Positions 34,666 to 42,607 of a stretch of 64,000 bases of DNA are shown here, piece by piece (the first letter of the stretch is position 1; every line of letters begins with the position of its first letter). A program made the translations under genes and the position numbers. The notes under the pieces were generated by a model that worked only from the letters and a program-made list of their open reading frames with translations, did no database searches and had not been told where the DNA came from. This DNA comes from DATARH01 sp963847345 (lineage in GTDB: Bacteria; Pseudomonadota; Alphaproteobacteria; ATCC43930; CGMCC-115725). The stretch spans positions 62,001-126,000 of the forward strand of contig CAWJZU010000035.1 of assembly GCA_963847345.1 (NCBI GenBank), written 5' to 3'.

Positions 34666-35352
34666 ATGAACGCGCAGGAGAAGCGGGTCTGCGTCGGCGT
34701 CATCACCGGCGCGCATGGGATACGCGGCGCGGTGCGGCTCAAGAGCTTCACGGCCGAACCCGAGGATGTCGCCGGCTACGGTCCGCTCGAAGACGAGCGG
34801 GGCGAGCGGCACTTCGCGCTGCGCATCGTCGGTAGTGCCAAAGGGGTGCTGATCGCCGCGATCTCCGGCATTGACGACCGCGATCGCGCCGAGGCGCTGC
34901 GCGGGCTGCGTCTTTATTTGCGGCGTTCGGCGCTGCCGCCGCCGGAAGAGGAGGAGTACTACCACGCCGACTTGATCGGGCTCGACGCGGCGCTCGCCGA
35001 CGGCACGCCGATCGGCAGGGTACGCGCGGTGCATGAGTTTGGGGCCGGCGACATGCTGGAAATCGAACGCGCGAGCGGGCCGCCGGTCATGGTGCCGTTT
35101 ACCCGGGCGGTCGTGCCGGTGGTCGATCTCGATGCCGGCTGCCTGGTGATCGATCCGCCGACCGGATTGCTCGACGAAGCAGCGCCGCGGCGGCGCGGTC
35201 CCTACCCTAACCCTACCCCGCTTGCAGGGGAGGGGAGAGGGGATGAGAAGCCTCTCCCGCTTGCGGGGGAAGGAAGGGGAGGGGGCAAGCGGGCGAGCAA
35301 CCGGAAGAACGCGCCCGCTTTCGTGCCGGCGGATGCGGAGCGCGACGCATGA
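34666..35352 (+). CDS. rimM: Ribosome maturation factor RimM with repeat-derived C-terminal tail
   Basis: RimM helps mature the 30S head by binding uS19. The N-terminal OB-like barrel (CVGVITGAHGIRGAVRLKSF) and the PRC-barrel (YYHADLIGLD, MVPFTRAVVPVVDLDAGCLVIDPPTGLLDE) are complete by about residue 176. Residues about 180-228 are extra: NPTPLAGEGRGDEKPLPLAGEGRGGG is the translation of a GC-rich palindromic repeat inserted in frame. The start is the ATG after the rpsP stop. The stop overlaps the trmD start. Confidence 0.95.
   Translation: MNAQEKRVCVGVITGAHGIRGAVRLKSFTAEPEDVAGYGPLEDERGERHFALRIVGSAKGVLIAAISGIDDRDRAEALRGLRLYLRRSALPPPEEEEYYHADLIGLDAALADGTPIGRVRAVHEFGAGDMLEIERASGPPVMVPFTRAVVPVVDLDAGCLVIDPPTGLLDEAAPRRRGPYPNPTPLAGEGRGDEKPLPLAGEGRGGGKRASNRKNAPAFVPADAERDA
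35209..35290. repeat. Palindromic repeat inside the 3' coding end of rimM
   Basis: Two imperfect hairpins with CCGCTTGC cores occur: CCCCGCTTGCAGGGG near 35217-35231, and CTCCCGCTTGCGGGGGA near 35254-35270. They are joined by GAGGGGAGAGGGG-type purine runs. It keeps the rimM frame open, giving two LAGEGRG units in the protein. Confidence 0.7.
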
Positions 35353-36074
35353 CCTGGCGCGCGACGGTCCTGACGATTTTCCCGGAAATGCTGCCGGGGC
35401 CGCTGGCCTATTCGCTGGCCGGCAAGGCGCACCGGGCAGGGATTTGGCGGCTGGAAACGGTGGACATCCGCGATTTCGCGCGCGATAAACATCGCTCCGT
35501 CGACGATCCGCCGTTTGGCGGCGGCCCGGGCATGGTAATGCGCCCCGACGTGCTCGACGCGGCGATCGCCGGTTCCGGCGGGATGGGGCCATTGCTGCTG
35601 CTGTCGCCGCGCGGGCGTCCGCTCGACCAGGAATCCGTGCGGGCGTTTGCCGAGGGGCCCGGGGTCACGCTGATTTGCGGGCGGTTCGAGGGCGTGGACG
35701 AGCGCGTTATCGAGGCGAGGTCGATCGAGGAGATCAGTCTCGGCGATTTCGTGCTGTCGGGCGGTGAGCCGGCCGCGATTGCGCTGATCGACGCGTGCGT
35801 GCGTCTGCTGCCGGGGGTGCTCGGGTGCGCCGACACGCTGGACGAAGAGAGTTTTGCCGCGGGCCTGCTCGAATATCCGCATTATACGCGGCCGCAGATA
35901 TGGCAGGATCGGGAGGTGCCGGAGGTGCTGGTATCGGGCAACCACCGGCAGATCCTGATGTGGCGGCGGGCGCAGGCGGAGCGATTGACGCGCGAGCGGC
36001 GTCCCGATCTGTGGCGGCGCTACCTCGCGGCGCAGGACGGCGGCGAGTTGAGGCGAGAGGGTGAACAAAGATGA
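35349..36074 (+). CDS. trmD: tRNA (guanine-37 N1)-methyltransferase TrmD
   Basis: This enzyme methylates G37 of tRNAs reading CNN codons and prevents +1 frameshifting. Its 241 residues include the trefoil-knot SAM-binding motifs LICGRFEGVDERV and ISLGDFVLSGGEPAA, and DDPPFGGGPGMVM near residue 55. It overlaps rimM and rplS by 4 bases each, so the three are translationally coupled. Confidence 0.97.
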   Translation: MTWRATVLTIFPEMLPGPLAYSLAGKAHRAGIWRLETVDIRDFARDKHRSVDDPPFGGGPGMVMRPDVLDAAIAGSGGMGPLLLLSPRGRPLDQESVRAFAEGPGVTLICGRFEGVDERVIEARSIEEISLGDFVLSGGEPAAIALIDACVRLLPGVLGCADTLDEESFAAGLLEYPHYTRPQIWQDREVPEVLVSGNHRQILMWRRAQAERLTRERRPDLWRRYLAAQDGGELRREGEQR

Positions 36075-36475
36075 ATATCCTGCAGCAGATCGAAGCCGAG
36101 CAGGTCGCGAAACTGGTCGCGGCGCGCGCGGTGCCGCCGTTTCAGCCGGGCGATACGGTACGCGTCAGCCTGCGCGTTGTCGAGGGTGAGCGCGAGCGCA
36201 TCCAGGCCTTCGAAGGCGTCTGCATCGCGCGAAAGAACGCCGGGATCAACTCGAATTTTACGCTGCGCAAGATTTCCTACGGCGAGGGCGTCGAGCGCGT
36301 CTTCCCGCTGCACTCGCCGCGCATCACCGCGATCGAGGTCGTTCGCCGCGGCGCCGTGCGGCGGGCCAAGCTCTATTATCTGCGCGGCCGCCGCGGCAAG
36401 TCCGCGCGCATCGCCGAACGCGCCCGCGACGACAACCGGCGCGAACGCAGCGCTTCGGCCGAAGCAGAGGCGTGA
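36071..36475 (+). CDS. rplS: 50S ribosomal protein bL19
   Basis: This large-subunit protein lies at the 30S interface (134 residues). PGDTVRVSLRVVEGERERIQAFEGVCIARKN, FTLRKISYGEGVERVFPLHSPRI and KLYYLRGRRGKSARI are diagnostic. The start overlaps the trmD stop. The C-terminal ~20 residues are a charged extension. A palindromic repeat separates it from leuC. Confidence 0.97.
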   Translation: MNILQQIEAEQVAKLVAARAVPPFQPGDTVRVSLRVVEGERERIQAFEGVCIARKNAGINSNFTLRKISYGEGVERVFPLHSPRITAIEVVRRGAVRRAKLYYLRGRRGKSARIAERARDDNRRERSASAEAEA

Positions 36476-36500
36476 GGCGGAGAGGAAAGGAATTTTGGCT

Positions 36501-36577
36501 CGTCACTCCCGCGCAAGCGGGAGTCCAGGGCACCGGCCGGACCTTGCCTCTGGATGCCCGATTTCGCGGGCACGACG
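36501..36577. repeat. CCCGCG-type palindromic repeat between rplS and leuC
   Basis: CGTCACTCCCGCGCAAGCGGGAGTCCAGGG (36501-36530) contains a CCCGC-GCAA-GCGGG hairpin and is loosely mirrored by CTGGATGCCCGATTTCGCGGGCACGACG (36550-36577). It is the same family as the element at 42488-42567. Confidence 0.75.
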
Positions 36578-36596
36578 TTGACTGTGGAGTGAATGC

Positions 36597-38002
36597 ATGA
36601 CCCGACCGCGCACGTTGTTCGACAAGATCTGGGACAGCCACGTGATCGCCCCGCAGGGCGAAGGCACTTACCTGATCTATATCGACCTGCACCTGATCCA
36701 CGAGGTGACAACGCCGCAGGCCTTCGAAGGGCTGAAACTCGCCAGGCGCAAGGTGCGCCGCCCCGACGCGACCTTCGCGGTGGCCGACCACAACATCCCG
36801 ACCGGCAACCGCGCCGCCGGCATCGATGATCCGGAGTTGCGGCTGCAGGTCGAAACGCTCGAACGCAACGTCGTCGAGTTTGGCGTCCCGTATTTCCCGA
36901 TCGACAGCCTGGACCAGGGCATTGTCCACATTATCGGTCCGGAGCAGGGCCTATCGCAGCCTGGCATGACGATTGTCTGCGGCGACAGCCACACGGCGAC
37001 GCACGGCGCCTTGGGCGCGCTCGCCTTCGGCATTGGCACTTCCGAGGTCGAGCATGTGCTCGCGACGCAGACGCTGATCCAGGCCCACGCGAAGAACATG
37101 CTGGTCGAGGTCAACGGCAGCCTCGGCGCCGGGGTCAGCCCGAAGGACGTGATCCTCGCGATCATCGGCAGGATCGGCACGGCTGGCGGCACCGGCCATG
37201 TGATCGAATATGCCGGCGATACGTTCCGCGCGATGTCGATGGAAGGCCGCATGACGGTCTGCAATATGACGATCGAGGCGGGCGCCCGCGCCGGCCTGGT
37301 CGCGCCGGACGAGACGACCTTCGCTATGTCAAGGGCCGGCGCTATGCGCCGAAGGGCGAGGCATGGGAGCAGGCAGTCGCCTATTGGAAAACGCTGCCCT
37401 CGGATCCCGGCGCGCAGTACGACAAGAAAGTGTCGCTTGACGCCAGCGAGATCGCGCCGCACGTCACCTGGGGCACCAACCCGGAGCAGACCGCGCCGAT
37501 TACCGGTAAGGTGCCCGACCCGTCCGAGATCGACGATCCTATGCGGCGCGCCGCCGTCGAGCGCGCGCTGCAATACATGCAGTTGAAGCCGAACACCCCG
37601 CTGACCGAAATCCCGGTGCAGCGCGTATTCATCGGGTCGTGCACGAACAGCCGGATCGAGGATCTGCGCGCCGCCGCGGCGATCGCCAAAGGTCGCCGGG
37701 TGGCTGAGGGCGTCAGGGCGATGGTCGTGCCGGGGTCCGGGCATGTGAAGCACCAGGCCGAAGAGGAGGGGCTCGACCGGGTGTTCCTCGAAGCCGGTTT
37801 CGAATGGCGCGAACCGGGCTGCTCAAACTGCATGTCGATGAACAACGACCGCGCCGAGCACGGCGAGCGCATCGCCTCGACCTCGAACCGCAATTTCGAG
37901 GGCCGCCAGGGACCGGGCGCGAAGACGCATCTCGTCGGCCCGGCGATGGCCGCCGCCGCCGCCGTGACCGGCCATCTGGCGGATGTGCGGGATTTGGGGT
38001 GA
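36597..38002 (+). CDS. leuC: 3-isopropylmalate dehydratase large subunit LeuC (one frameshift)
   Basis: LeuC isomerises 2- to 3-isopropylmalate with LeuD, using a 4Fe-4S cluster. The first frame reads normally to GLVAPDETTFA (about 37323) and then degenerates. The correct sequence continues in another frame at YVKGRRYAPKGEAWEQAVAYWK from 37325 to the stop at 38002. A single missing base after 37324 (ttcgc-tat) explains this. The repaired product is about 468 residues. The cluster cysteines are in the intact parts (IGSCTNSR, GCSNCMSMN). Since leuD and leuB are intact, a sequencing deletion is more likely than true loss. Confidence 0.93.
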
Positions 38003-38027
38003 CGCCATTCGAAGTGCGGACCATGAA

Positions 38028-38246
38028 ATGGCCTCCTTAGAGGAAACAGCTACCATCACCAGGGTCTTGCTTGCACTCGTTGATGCAGTGAGCGAATTGG
38101 ATTCCCCGTTATTGGAACTTCCTGAAACCGAGCGTAATCAAAAGGTTGTCGATCATATAAAGCTGTCGCATGAAGCCAGAAAGCAAAGCCTCGAGCACAT
38201 AAGAACACTCGTCGCTCTCATGGAAAAGAATCTTGAGCAACGTTGA
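38028..38246 (+). CDS. Small hypothetical protein inserted between leuC and leuD
   Basis: This 72-residue, mostly helical protein begins MASLEETATITRVLLALVDAVSELDS and ends ARKQSLEHIRTLVALMEKNLEQR; no family recognised. Its base composition is clearly more AT-rich than leuC and leuD, with AAA/AAG/AAT codons, suggesting acquisition. Its stop overlaps the start of the next gene by 14 bases, so the two form a coupled pair. The start is the ATG 25 bases after the leuC stop. Confidence 0.6.
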   Translation: MASLEETATITRVLLALVDAVSELDSPLLELPETERNQKVVDHIKLSHEARKQSLEHIRTLVALMEKNLEQR

Positions 38247-38694
38247 TATCGATATGCTTCGCCGTCAACTTGACCGAATCGAGGCTACTAGCGCGGGAGA
38301 GACAAGCGTCGGGGGTGGCAATGGAACACCTCCTCCATCTGGCACATGGCTCGGCTGGCGGTCTTCGGTCGATGCGCGGCTTGAGGCTTTGAAGGGCGCC
38401 ATCGACTCCTCGCGCTGGGTTGTCGGGATCGTCGCCGTGATAATGATCGGCGGCTTCAGTTTTCTGGGTTTCCAGATTAGCGGGCTCGAAGGGCGGATAG
38501 ACCGCATTCAAACGGCCGTCGCCACAATCCCGGCGCATTTGTCCGAAGAATTCCGGGCGATGCGGGCTGAGATGGCGGCGCAGACGAGCGCGATAGCAAA
38601 CTCGATTACCGCGACCCGTCAGGCCCAACCCGCGCCGCCGCAAATCATCGTCGTACCCACGCCCCAACCCGGCGAGAGAGCAACTCCTCAATAG
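38233..38694 (+). CDS. Single-pass membrane protein with coiled-coil flanks, inserted between leuC and leuD
   Basis: This 153-residue protein has a helical N-terminus (DIDMLRRQLDRIEATS), a Gly/Pro linker and WRSSVDARLEALKGAIDSSR. One transmembrane helix (WVVGIVAVIMIGGFSFLGFQI) follows, then a helical region with heptad character (SGLEGRIDRIQTAV, EFRAMRAEMAAQTSAI) and a Pro-rich tail. The start is taken as TTG at 38233; ATG at 38254 is an alternative. The architecture resembles small phage- or plasmid-borne membrane proteins, but no function is recognised. It ends 13 bases before leuD. Confidence 0.65.
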   Translation: MSNVDIDMLRRQLDRIEATSAGETSVGGGNGTPPPSGTWLGWRSSVDARLEALKGAIDSSRWVVGIVAVIMIGGFSFLGFQISGLEGRIDRIQTAVATIPAHLSEEFRAMRAEMAAQTSAIANSITATRQAQPAPPQIIVVPTPQPGERATPQ

Positions 38695-38707
38695 GACCCG
38701 TATATTC

Positions 38708-39337
38708 ATGGAAAAATTCACAACGCTGACCGGGGTCGCGGCGCCGATGCCGATGATCAATATCGACACCGACAAGATCTTCCCGGCGATCTATCTCCGG
38801 ACGATCAAGCGCACCGGCCTCTCACAGTGGCTGTTCCAAGAGGTTCGGTTCCGCGCCGACGGCTCGGAGAACCCCGATTTCGTGCTCAACCAGGGCCCCT
38901 ATCGTCAGGCGAAGATCATCGTTGCCGGCGACAATTTCGGCTGCGGATCGAGCCGCGAGCACGCGCCCTGGGCGCTGACCGATTTCGGCATTAGCTGCGT
39001 TATCGCGCCGAGTTTCGCCGACATCTTCTATAATAACTGCTTTAAGAACGGCCTGCTGCCGATCGCATTGCCGCAGGAGACAGTCGATCAGCTGATGGAC
39101 GATGCCCGGAAGGGTGCCAACGCCGTGCTGACGATCGATCTCGAAAGCCAGACGATCACCCGCCCCGACGGCGAAAAAATCCATTTCGACGTCGATCCGT
39201 TCCGCAAGCATTGTTTGCTGAACGGCCTCGACGATATCGGCCTGACCGAGCAGAAGGACGCCGATATCGCGGCTTACGAACAAAAGACCCGCGCCGAGCG
39301 CCCGTGGGTGTTCGGGATGGCGAAGATCGACGGCTAG
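38708..39337 (+). CDS. leuD: 3-isopropylmalate dehydratase small subunit LeuD
   Basis: This is the swivelling-domain partner of LeuC, with 209 residues. INIDTDKIFPAIYL, GDNFGCGSSREHAPWAL and APSFADIFYNNCFKNGLLPI are diagnostic. The frame is intact. In most relatives it directly follows leuC or a short spacer; here two small unrelated genes intervene. A palindromic repeat separates it from leuB. Confidence 0.97.
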   Translation: MEKFTTLTGVAAPMPMINIDTDKIFPAIYLRTIKRTGLSQWLFQEVRFRADGSENPDFVLNQGPYRQAKIIVAGDNFGCGSSREHAPWALTDFGISCVIAPSFADIFYNNCFKNGLLPIALPQETVDQLMDDARKGANAVLTIDLESQTITRPDGEKIHFDVDPFRKHCLLNGLDDIGLTEQKDADIAAYEQKTRAERPWVFGMAKIDG

Positions 39338-39353
39338 AAACGCGGGCCCCCGC

Positions 39354-39430
39354 GGCCGGGCTTGCCGCGGCCGCCCACGTCTTTTTTGCGGCACCATTTG
39401 AAGACGTGGATGGCCGGGTCAAGCCCGGCC
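39354..39430. repeat. Nested palindromic repeat between leuD and leuB
   Basis: Outer arms are GGCCGGGCTT (39354-39363) and AAGCCCGGCC (39421-39430); inner arms are CCACGTCTT (39375-39383) and AAGACGTGG (39401-39409). All four are perfect. Sequences of the type GGCCGGG...CCCGGCCATCCACG are common intergenic elements in Rhizobiales; that is from memory. It could fold in the leu transcript. Confidence 0.8.
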
Positions 39431-39478
39431 AAGGGGACGGCATGGTACGAGTGCCGCCGTGAATGAAGGCGATTTCGA

Positions 39479-40594
39479 ATGGCTGAGACCCGCTCCAACC
39501 GCAAAATTCTCGTCCTGCCCGGCGACGGCATCGGGCCGGAGATCATGGGCGAAGTGATGCGTGTGATCGAGTTTTTCGATCGACGCAACATCGCACGGTT
39601 CGATGTCGGCGAGGGCTTGGTCGGCGGTGCGGCCTACGATGCGTCGGGCGTGCCGCTGACCGACGAGACGTTAGCGCAGGCGCAACAGGCTGATGCGGTG
39701 CTGTTCGGCTCGGTCGGTGGGCCGAAATGGGAGAGCCTGCCGTTCGAATTGCAGCCCGAGCGCGGCTTGCTGCGGCTGCGCAAGGAGATGGATCTGTTCG
39801 CCAATCTGCGCCCGGCGGTGGTCTTCGAGGCGCTGGCCGACGCCTCGGCGCTGAAGCGCGATCTCGTCGCCGGGCTCGATCTGATGATCGTGCGCGAACT
39901 GACCGGCGGCATCTATTTCGGCGACCCGCGCGGCATCGAGATGCTGCCCGATGGCACCCGTCGCGGGATCAATACCGAAGTCTACACCGAGGCCGAGATC
40001 GAGCGGGTCGTGCGCGTCGGTTTCGACCTCGCGCAGAAGCGGCAGCGCCGGTTGACCGAGGTGGACAAGGCCAATGTCATGGAATTGGGCGTGTTGTGGC
40101 GCGAGGTAGCGCGCCGCGTGCACGCCGACTATCCGGATATCGAATTGTCGTTCATGTACGCCGATAACTGCGCGATGCAGCTCGTCCGCCAGCCGAAACA
40201 ATTCGACGTGATCGTCACGAGCAATCTGTTCGGCGACATCCTGTCGGATTGCGCCGCGATGCTGACCGGTTCGCTTGGCATGCTGCCCTCGGCCTCGCTT
40301 GGCGCACTGGACGCGACCGGAGGGCGCAAGGCCCTCTACGAACCGGTGCACGGCAGCGCGCCGGACATCGCCGGCAAGGGCGTTGCCAACCCGCTCGCCT
40401 GCGTGCTGTCCTTCGCGATGATGCTGCGCTATTCGTTCGACATGCCGGACGAAGCCGATCTGGTCGAGAACGCGGTCCGTGACACGCTCGCCGCCGGCAC
40501 CCGCACGGCCGACATCGCACGGCGGGATGCGCAGCCGGTGCCGACCCGGGTCATGGGCGACGCGATCCTGCGCGAGCTTGAGCGACGGGCGTAG
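39479..40594 (+). CDS. leuB: 3-isopropylmalate dehydrogenase LeuB
   Basis: This NAD-dependent oxidative decarboxylase gives 2-oxoisocaproate, the last specific step to leucine. Its 371 residues include LPGDGIGPEI, RELTGGIYFG (catalytic Tyr), TEVDKANVME (catalytic Lys), MYADNCAMQLV and the NAD-binding end PVHGSAPDIAGKGVANP. The frame is intact. A hairpin lies between its end and the convergent protease gene. Confidence 0.97.
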   Translation: MAETRSNRKILVLPGDGIGPEIMGEVMRVIEFFDRRNIARFDVGEGLVGGAAYDASGVPLTDETLAQAQQADAVLFGSVGGPKWESLPFELQPERGLLRLRKEMDLFANLRPAVVFEALADASALKRDLVAGLDLMIVRELTGGIYFGDPRGIEMLPDGTRRGINTEVYTEAEIERVVRVGFDLAQKRQRRLTEVDKANVMELGVLWREVARRVHADYPDIELSFMYADNCAMQLVRQPKQFDVIVTSNLFGDILSDCAAMLTGSLGMLPSASLGALDATGGRKALYEPVHGSAPDIAGKGVANPLACVLSFAMMLRYSFDMPDEADLVENAVRDTLAAGTRTADIARRDAQPVPTRVMGDAILRELERRA

Positions 40595-40596
40595 CG

Positions 40597-40613
40597 TCCG
40601 GCGGTGCGCCGGA
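40597..40613. terminator. Hairpin between convergent leuB and protease genes
   Basis: TCCGGCG (40597-40603) and CGCCGGA (40607-40613) are perfect 7-base arms with a 3-base loop, starting 3 bases after the leuB stop. No T-run on either side, so a weak or bidirectional role at most. Confidence 0.4.
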
Positions 40614-40621
40614 ACCGAGCT

Positions 40622-41668
40622 TTAGCGCGTGGAGACCGTGCCGGCGGATGGGCGGTCCGACAGGAACACCCGAAAGCCTGCGTAGGAGAGCCAGAGGCGC
40701 CGCGAACGCAGAAAATCCAGTCCCAATATCAGGTCTATACCGCGCAGCCGCAGGTCGGTGACGACGATTTCCGGGTCGTTTAGCCTGATGCTGCCCACCG
40801 TCAAGCTCGTAAATTGATGGATGCGCGACGTGAGCTGGCCCCCACCGAAGCCTCTGGTGACCCCCGGCCGGTCGTGGGCCAAAACCGCATCCGCGAGCCC
40901 CATCGCACGGGCCGTCGACGTCGACAGTGTGGTTCGATCCGCCCCGGTGTCGATTGTCGCGGTGATCTTGCGGTTATCGAGACGGACCGGAAAAAACATG
41001 TGTCCGTTGATAGCCGACCGGCCAATCTCGATTTTGCTGTGAGCATCCGCCCAATCCGGCATGCAGCTCCCTCTTTCGTACAACCACATTCGTTGATGCG
41101 GCAGATCGAGATCGATATCGAACTTGCCGAGCACATCTGTTCCAAGGAAGCCGTCAGCTCCCATAAATATCTGTGGCAACGTGGTTTTCGCGACCATCGC
41201 GCGCCGCCAAGGAATATCGACGCCGCCGATGGTAAGCCTCTCGAATTCGATATCCTCGCTCTGGACGGCCGCCGCTACACCTTTGAGCTGGCGTTGAAAC
41301 TGAATCCGCGGCGCCTTTCCCCCAATGCGGTCCGCGGCGCTGCTGGTCAGAACCGTTCTCTCCGCGCCGGTATCCAAAACCAGTCTGAGCGCTGCGCCAT
41401 CAGCGAGCGCGTTGACGAGCGCGAAGCCGTTCACATTCTCCAACGGAATCGGTTTGTTTGGCACCGCGCTGCAACCCGCGGCGCCCCGGGAATGTTCCGG
41501 CGCGGCTGCGGCCGGAGCCGGGTCGGCGACAAACGCCATTCCGATCAGCAGCGCCGCAAACAGCCCGCCGGCCAGCGGGTAAACGGCCGACACCCAGTCC
41601 GCCCCGCGAGCGGCCGCTGCCTTAGATAGCCGCGGGGGACCTCGACCGATCCCGCCTGACGGCCCCAC
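40622..41668 (-). CDS. Retropepsin-like aspartic protease with two DTGA motifs
   Basis: This is a probable envelope-anchored or periplasmic aspartyl protease of clan AA (348 residues). A hydrophobic segment (AGGLFAALLIGMAFVADPAPAAAA) lies near residues 33-56. Two retropepsin-like domains follow, each with its own catalytic motif: LVLDTGAERTVL near residue 97 and TIDTGADRTTL near residue 238. Each domain has a later hydrophobic-hydrophobic-Gly segment (GADGFLGTDVLGKFDIDLD; ILGLDFLRSRRLWLSY). So one chain may form the active dimer internally, as in pepsin. It lies 6 bases beyond the end of coxM on the same strand. Target unknown. Confidence 0.83.
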   Translation of the reverse strand: MGPSGGIGRGPPRLSKAAAARGADWVSAVYPLAGGLFAALLIGMAFVADPAPAAAAPEHSRGAAGCSAVPNKPIPLENVNGFALVNALADGAALRLVLDTGAERTVLTSSAADRIGGKAPRIQFQRQLKGVAAAVQSEDIEFERLTIGGVDIPWRRAMVAKTTLPQIFMGADGFLGTDVLGKFDIDLDLPHQRMWLYERGSCMPDWADAHSKIEIGRSAINGHMFFPVRLDNRKITATIDTGADRTTLSTSTARAMGLADAVLAHDRPGVTRGFGGGQLTSRIHQFTSLTVGSIRLNDPEIVVTDLRLRGIDLILGLDFLRSRRLWLSYAGFRVFLSDRPSAGTVSTR

Positions 41669-41674
41669 TCGAAG

Positions 41675-42469
41675 CTAGGCGCAGGCTGCCACGGCCCGTC
41701 GCGCCATGACGTTTACAAGATGGGCGCGGTATTCGGCGCTGGCGTGGATGTCCGAGTTCAGATCATCCGCCGGGATCTGGATGTCCTTGATCGTATCGGG
41801 ATGAAACGAGCTGGCGAGCGCGTTTTCCATCTCGGTCATGCGAAACACGCAGGGCCCGGCGCCGGTCACCGCGACCCGCACCCGCCGCCCGATCGTCGCG
41901 ACGAACACGCCGACAATCGCGTAGCGCGACGCCGGGTTGCGGAATTTTTGATAGTTCGCGCTTTGCGGCTTTGTAAACCGTACCGCGGTCACGATTTCGC
42001 CGGGTTCCAGCGCCGTTTCAAACAGGCCGGTAAAGAAATCGTCCGCCTTGATCTCGCGTTTGTTGGTGCGCACGACCCCGTCCAGGGCGACGACGGCGGC
42101 CGGGTAGTCGGCGGCCGGGTCGTTATTCGCGATCGAGCCGCCGATCGTGCCGCGGTTGCGCACGGCGGGGTCGCCGATCATGCCGGCCATCGCCGCCAAC
42201 GCGGGGATCGCGCGTTTGACCACATCGGAGGTGTGGACATCGCCGTGCCGGGTCATCGCCCCGATCACGATCGCGTCGCCTTCCTCGCGAATGCCCTTCA
42301 ATTCCGGTAATGCGGCAAGGTCGATCAGCTGAGTGGGCTTCGCGAGACGCAGCTTCAAGGTCGGAAGCAGCGTCATGCCGCCGGCGACCAGCCTCGCTTC
42401 CTCGTCGCTGCCGAGACGGCTCGCCGCATCGTCGAGGCTCGTTGCGCGGCTGTAGTCGAATTCGTACAT
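41675..42469 (-). CDS. coxM: Molybdenum hydroxylase FAD-binding subunit (CoxM-like)
   Basis: This is the medium subunit of a CO-dehydrogenase-like or xanthine-oxidase-family enzyme, passing electrons from the 2Fe-2S subunit to FAD. Its 264 residues contain FAD motifs VAGGMTLLPTLKLRL and RNRGTIGGSIANNDPAADYPAA. The start at MYEFDYSRATSLDDAA is chosen over an open upstream extension that enters repeat sequence. Encoded after coxS and coxL, in the order S-L-M rather than the M-S-L order of true aerobic CODH operons. Confidence 0.9.
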   Translation of the reverse strand: MYEFDYSRATSLDDAASRLGSDEEARLVAGGMTLLPTLKLRLAKPTQLIDLAALPELKGIREEGDAIVIGAMTRHGDVHTSDVVKRAIPALAAMAGMIGDPAVRNRGTIGGSIANNDPAADYPAAVVALDGVVRTNKREIKADDFFTGLFETALEPGEIVTAVRFTKPQSANYQKFRNPASRYAIVGVFVATIGRRVRVAVTGAGPCVFRMTEMENALASSFHPDTIKDIQIPADDLNSDIHASAEYRAHLVNVMARRAVAACA

Positions 42470-42487
42470 CGGGCCTCTCCCCTTACC

Positions 42488-42567
42488 CGTCATTCCCGCG
42501 CAAGCGGGAACTCAGGACGCCGCCATCCGTCGCGTGCCCTGGACCCCGGCTTTCGCGGGGGTGACGG
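42488..42567. repeat. CCCGCG-type palindromic repeat between coxL and coxM
   Basis: CGTCATTCCCGCGCAAGCGGGAACTCAGG (42488-42516) and CCCTGGACCCCGGCTTTCGCGGGGGTGACGG (42538-42567) form imperfect inverted ends. It is the same family as the element at 36501-36577. It fills the 138-base gap inside the cox gene set. Confidence 0.75.
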
Positions 42568-42607
42568 AATTGTGTTGATCGTATGGTCTTCATGCCGCGG
42601 TGTGTGC

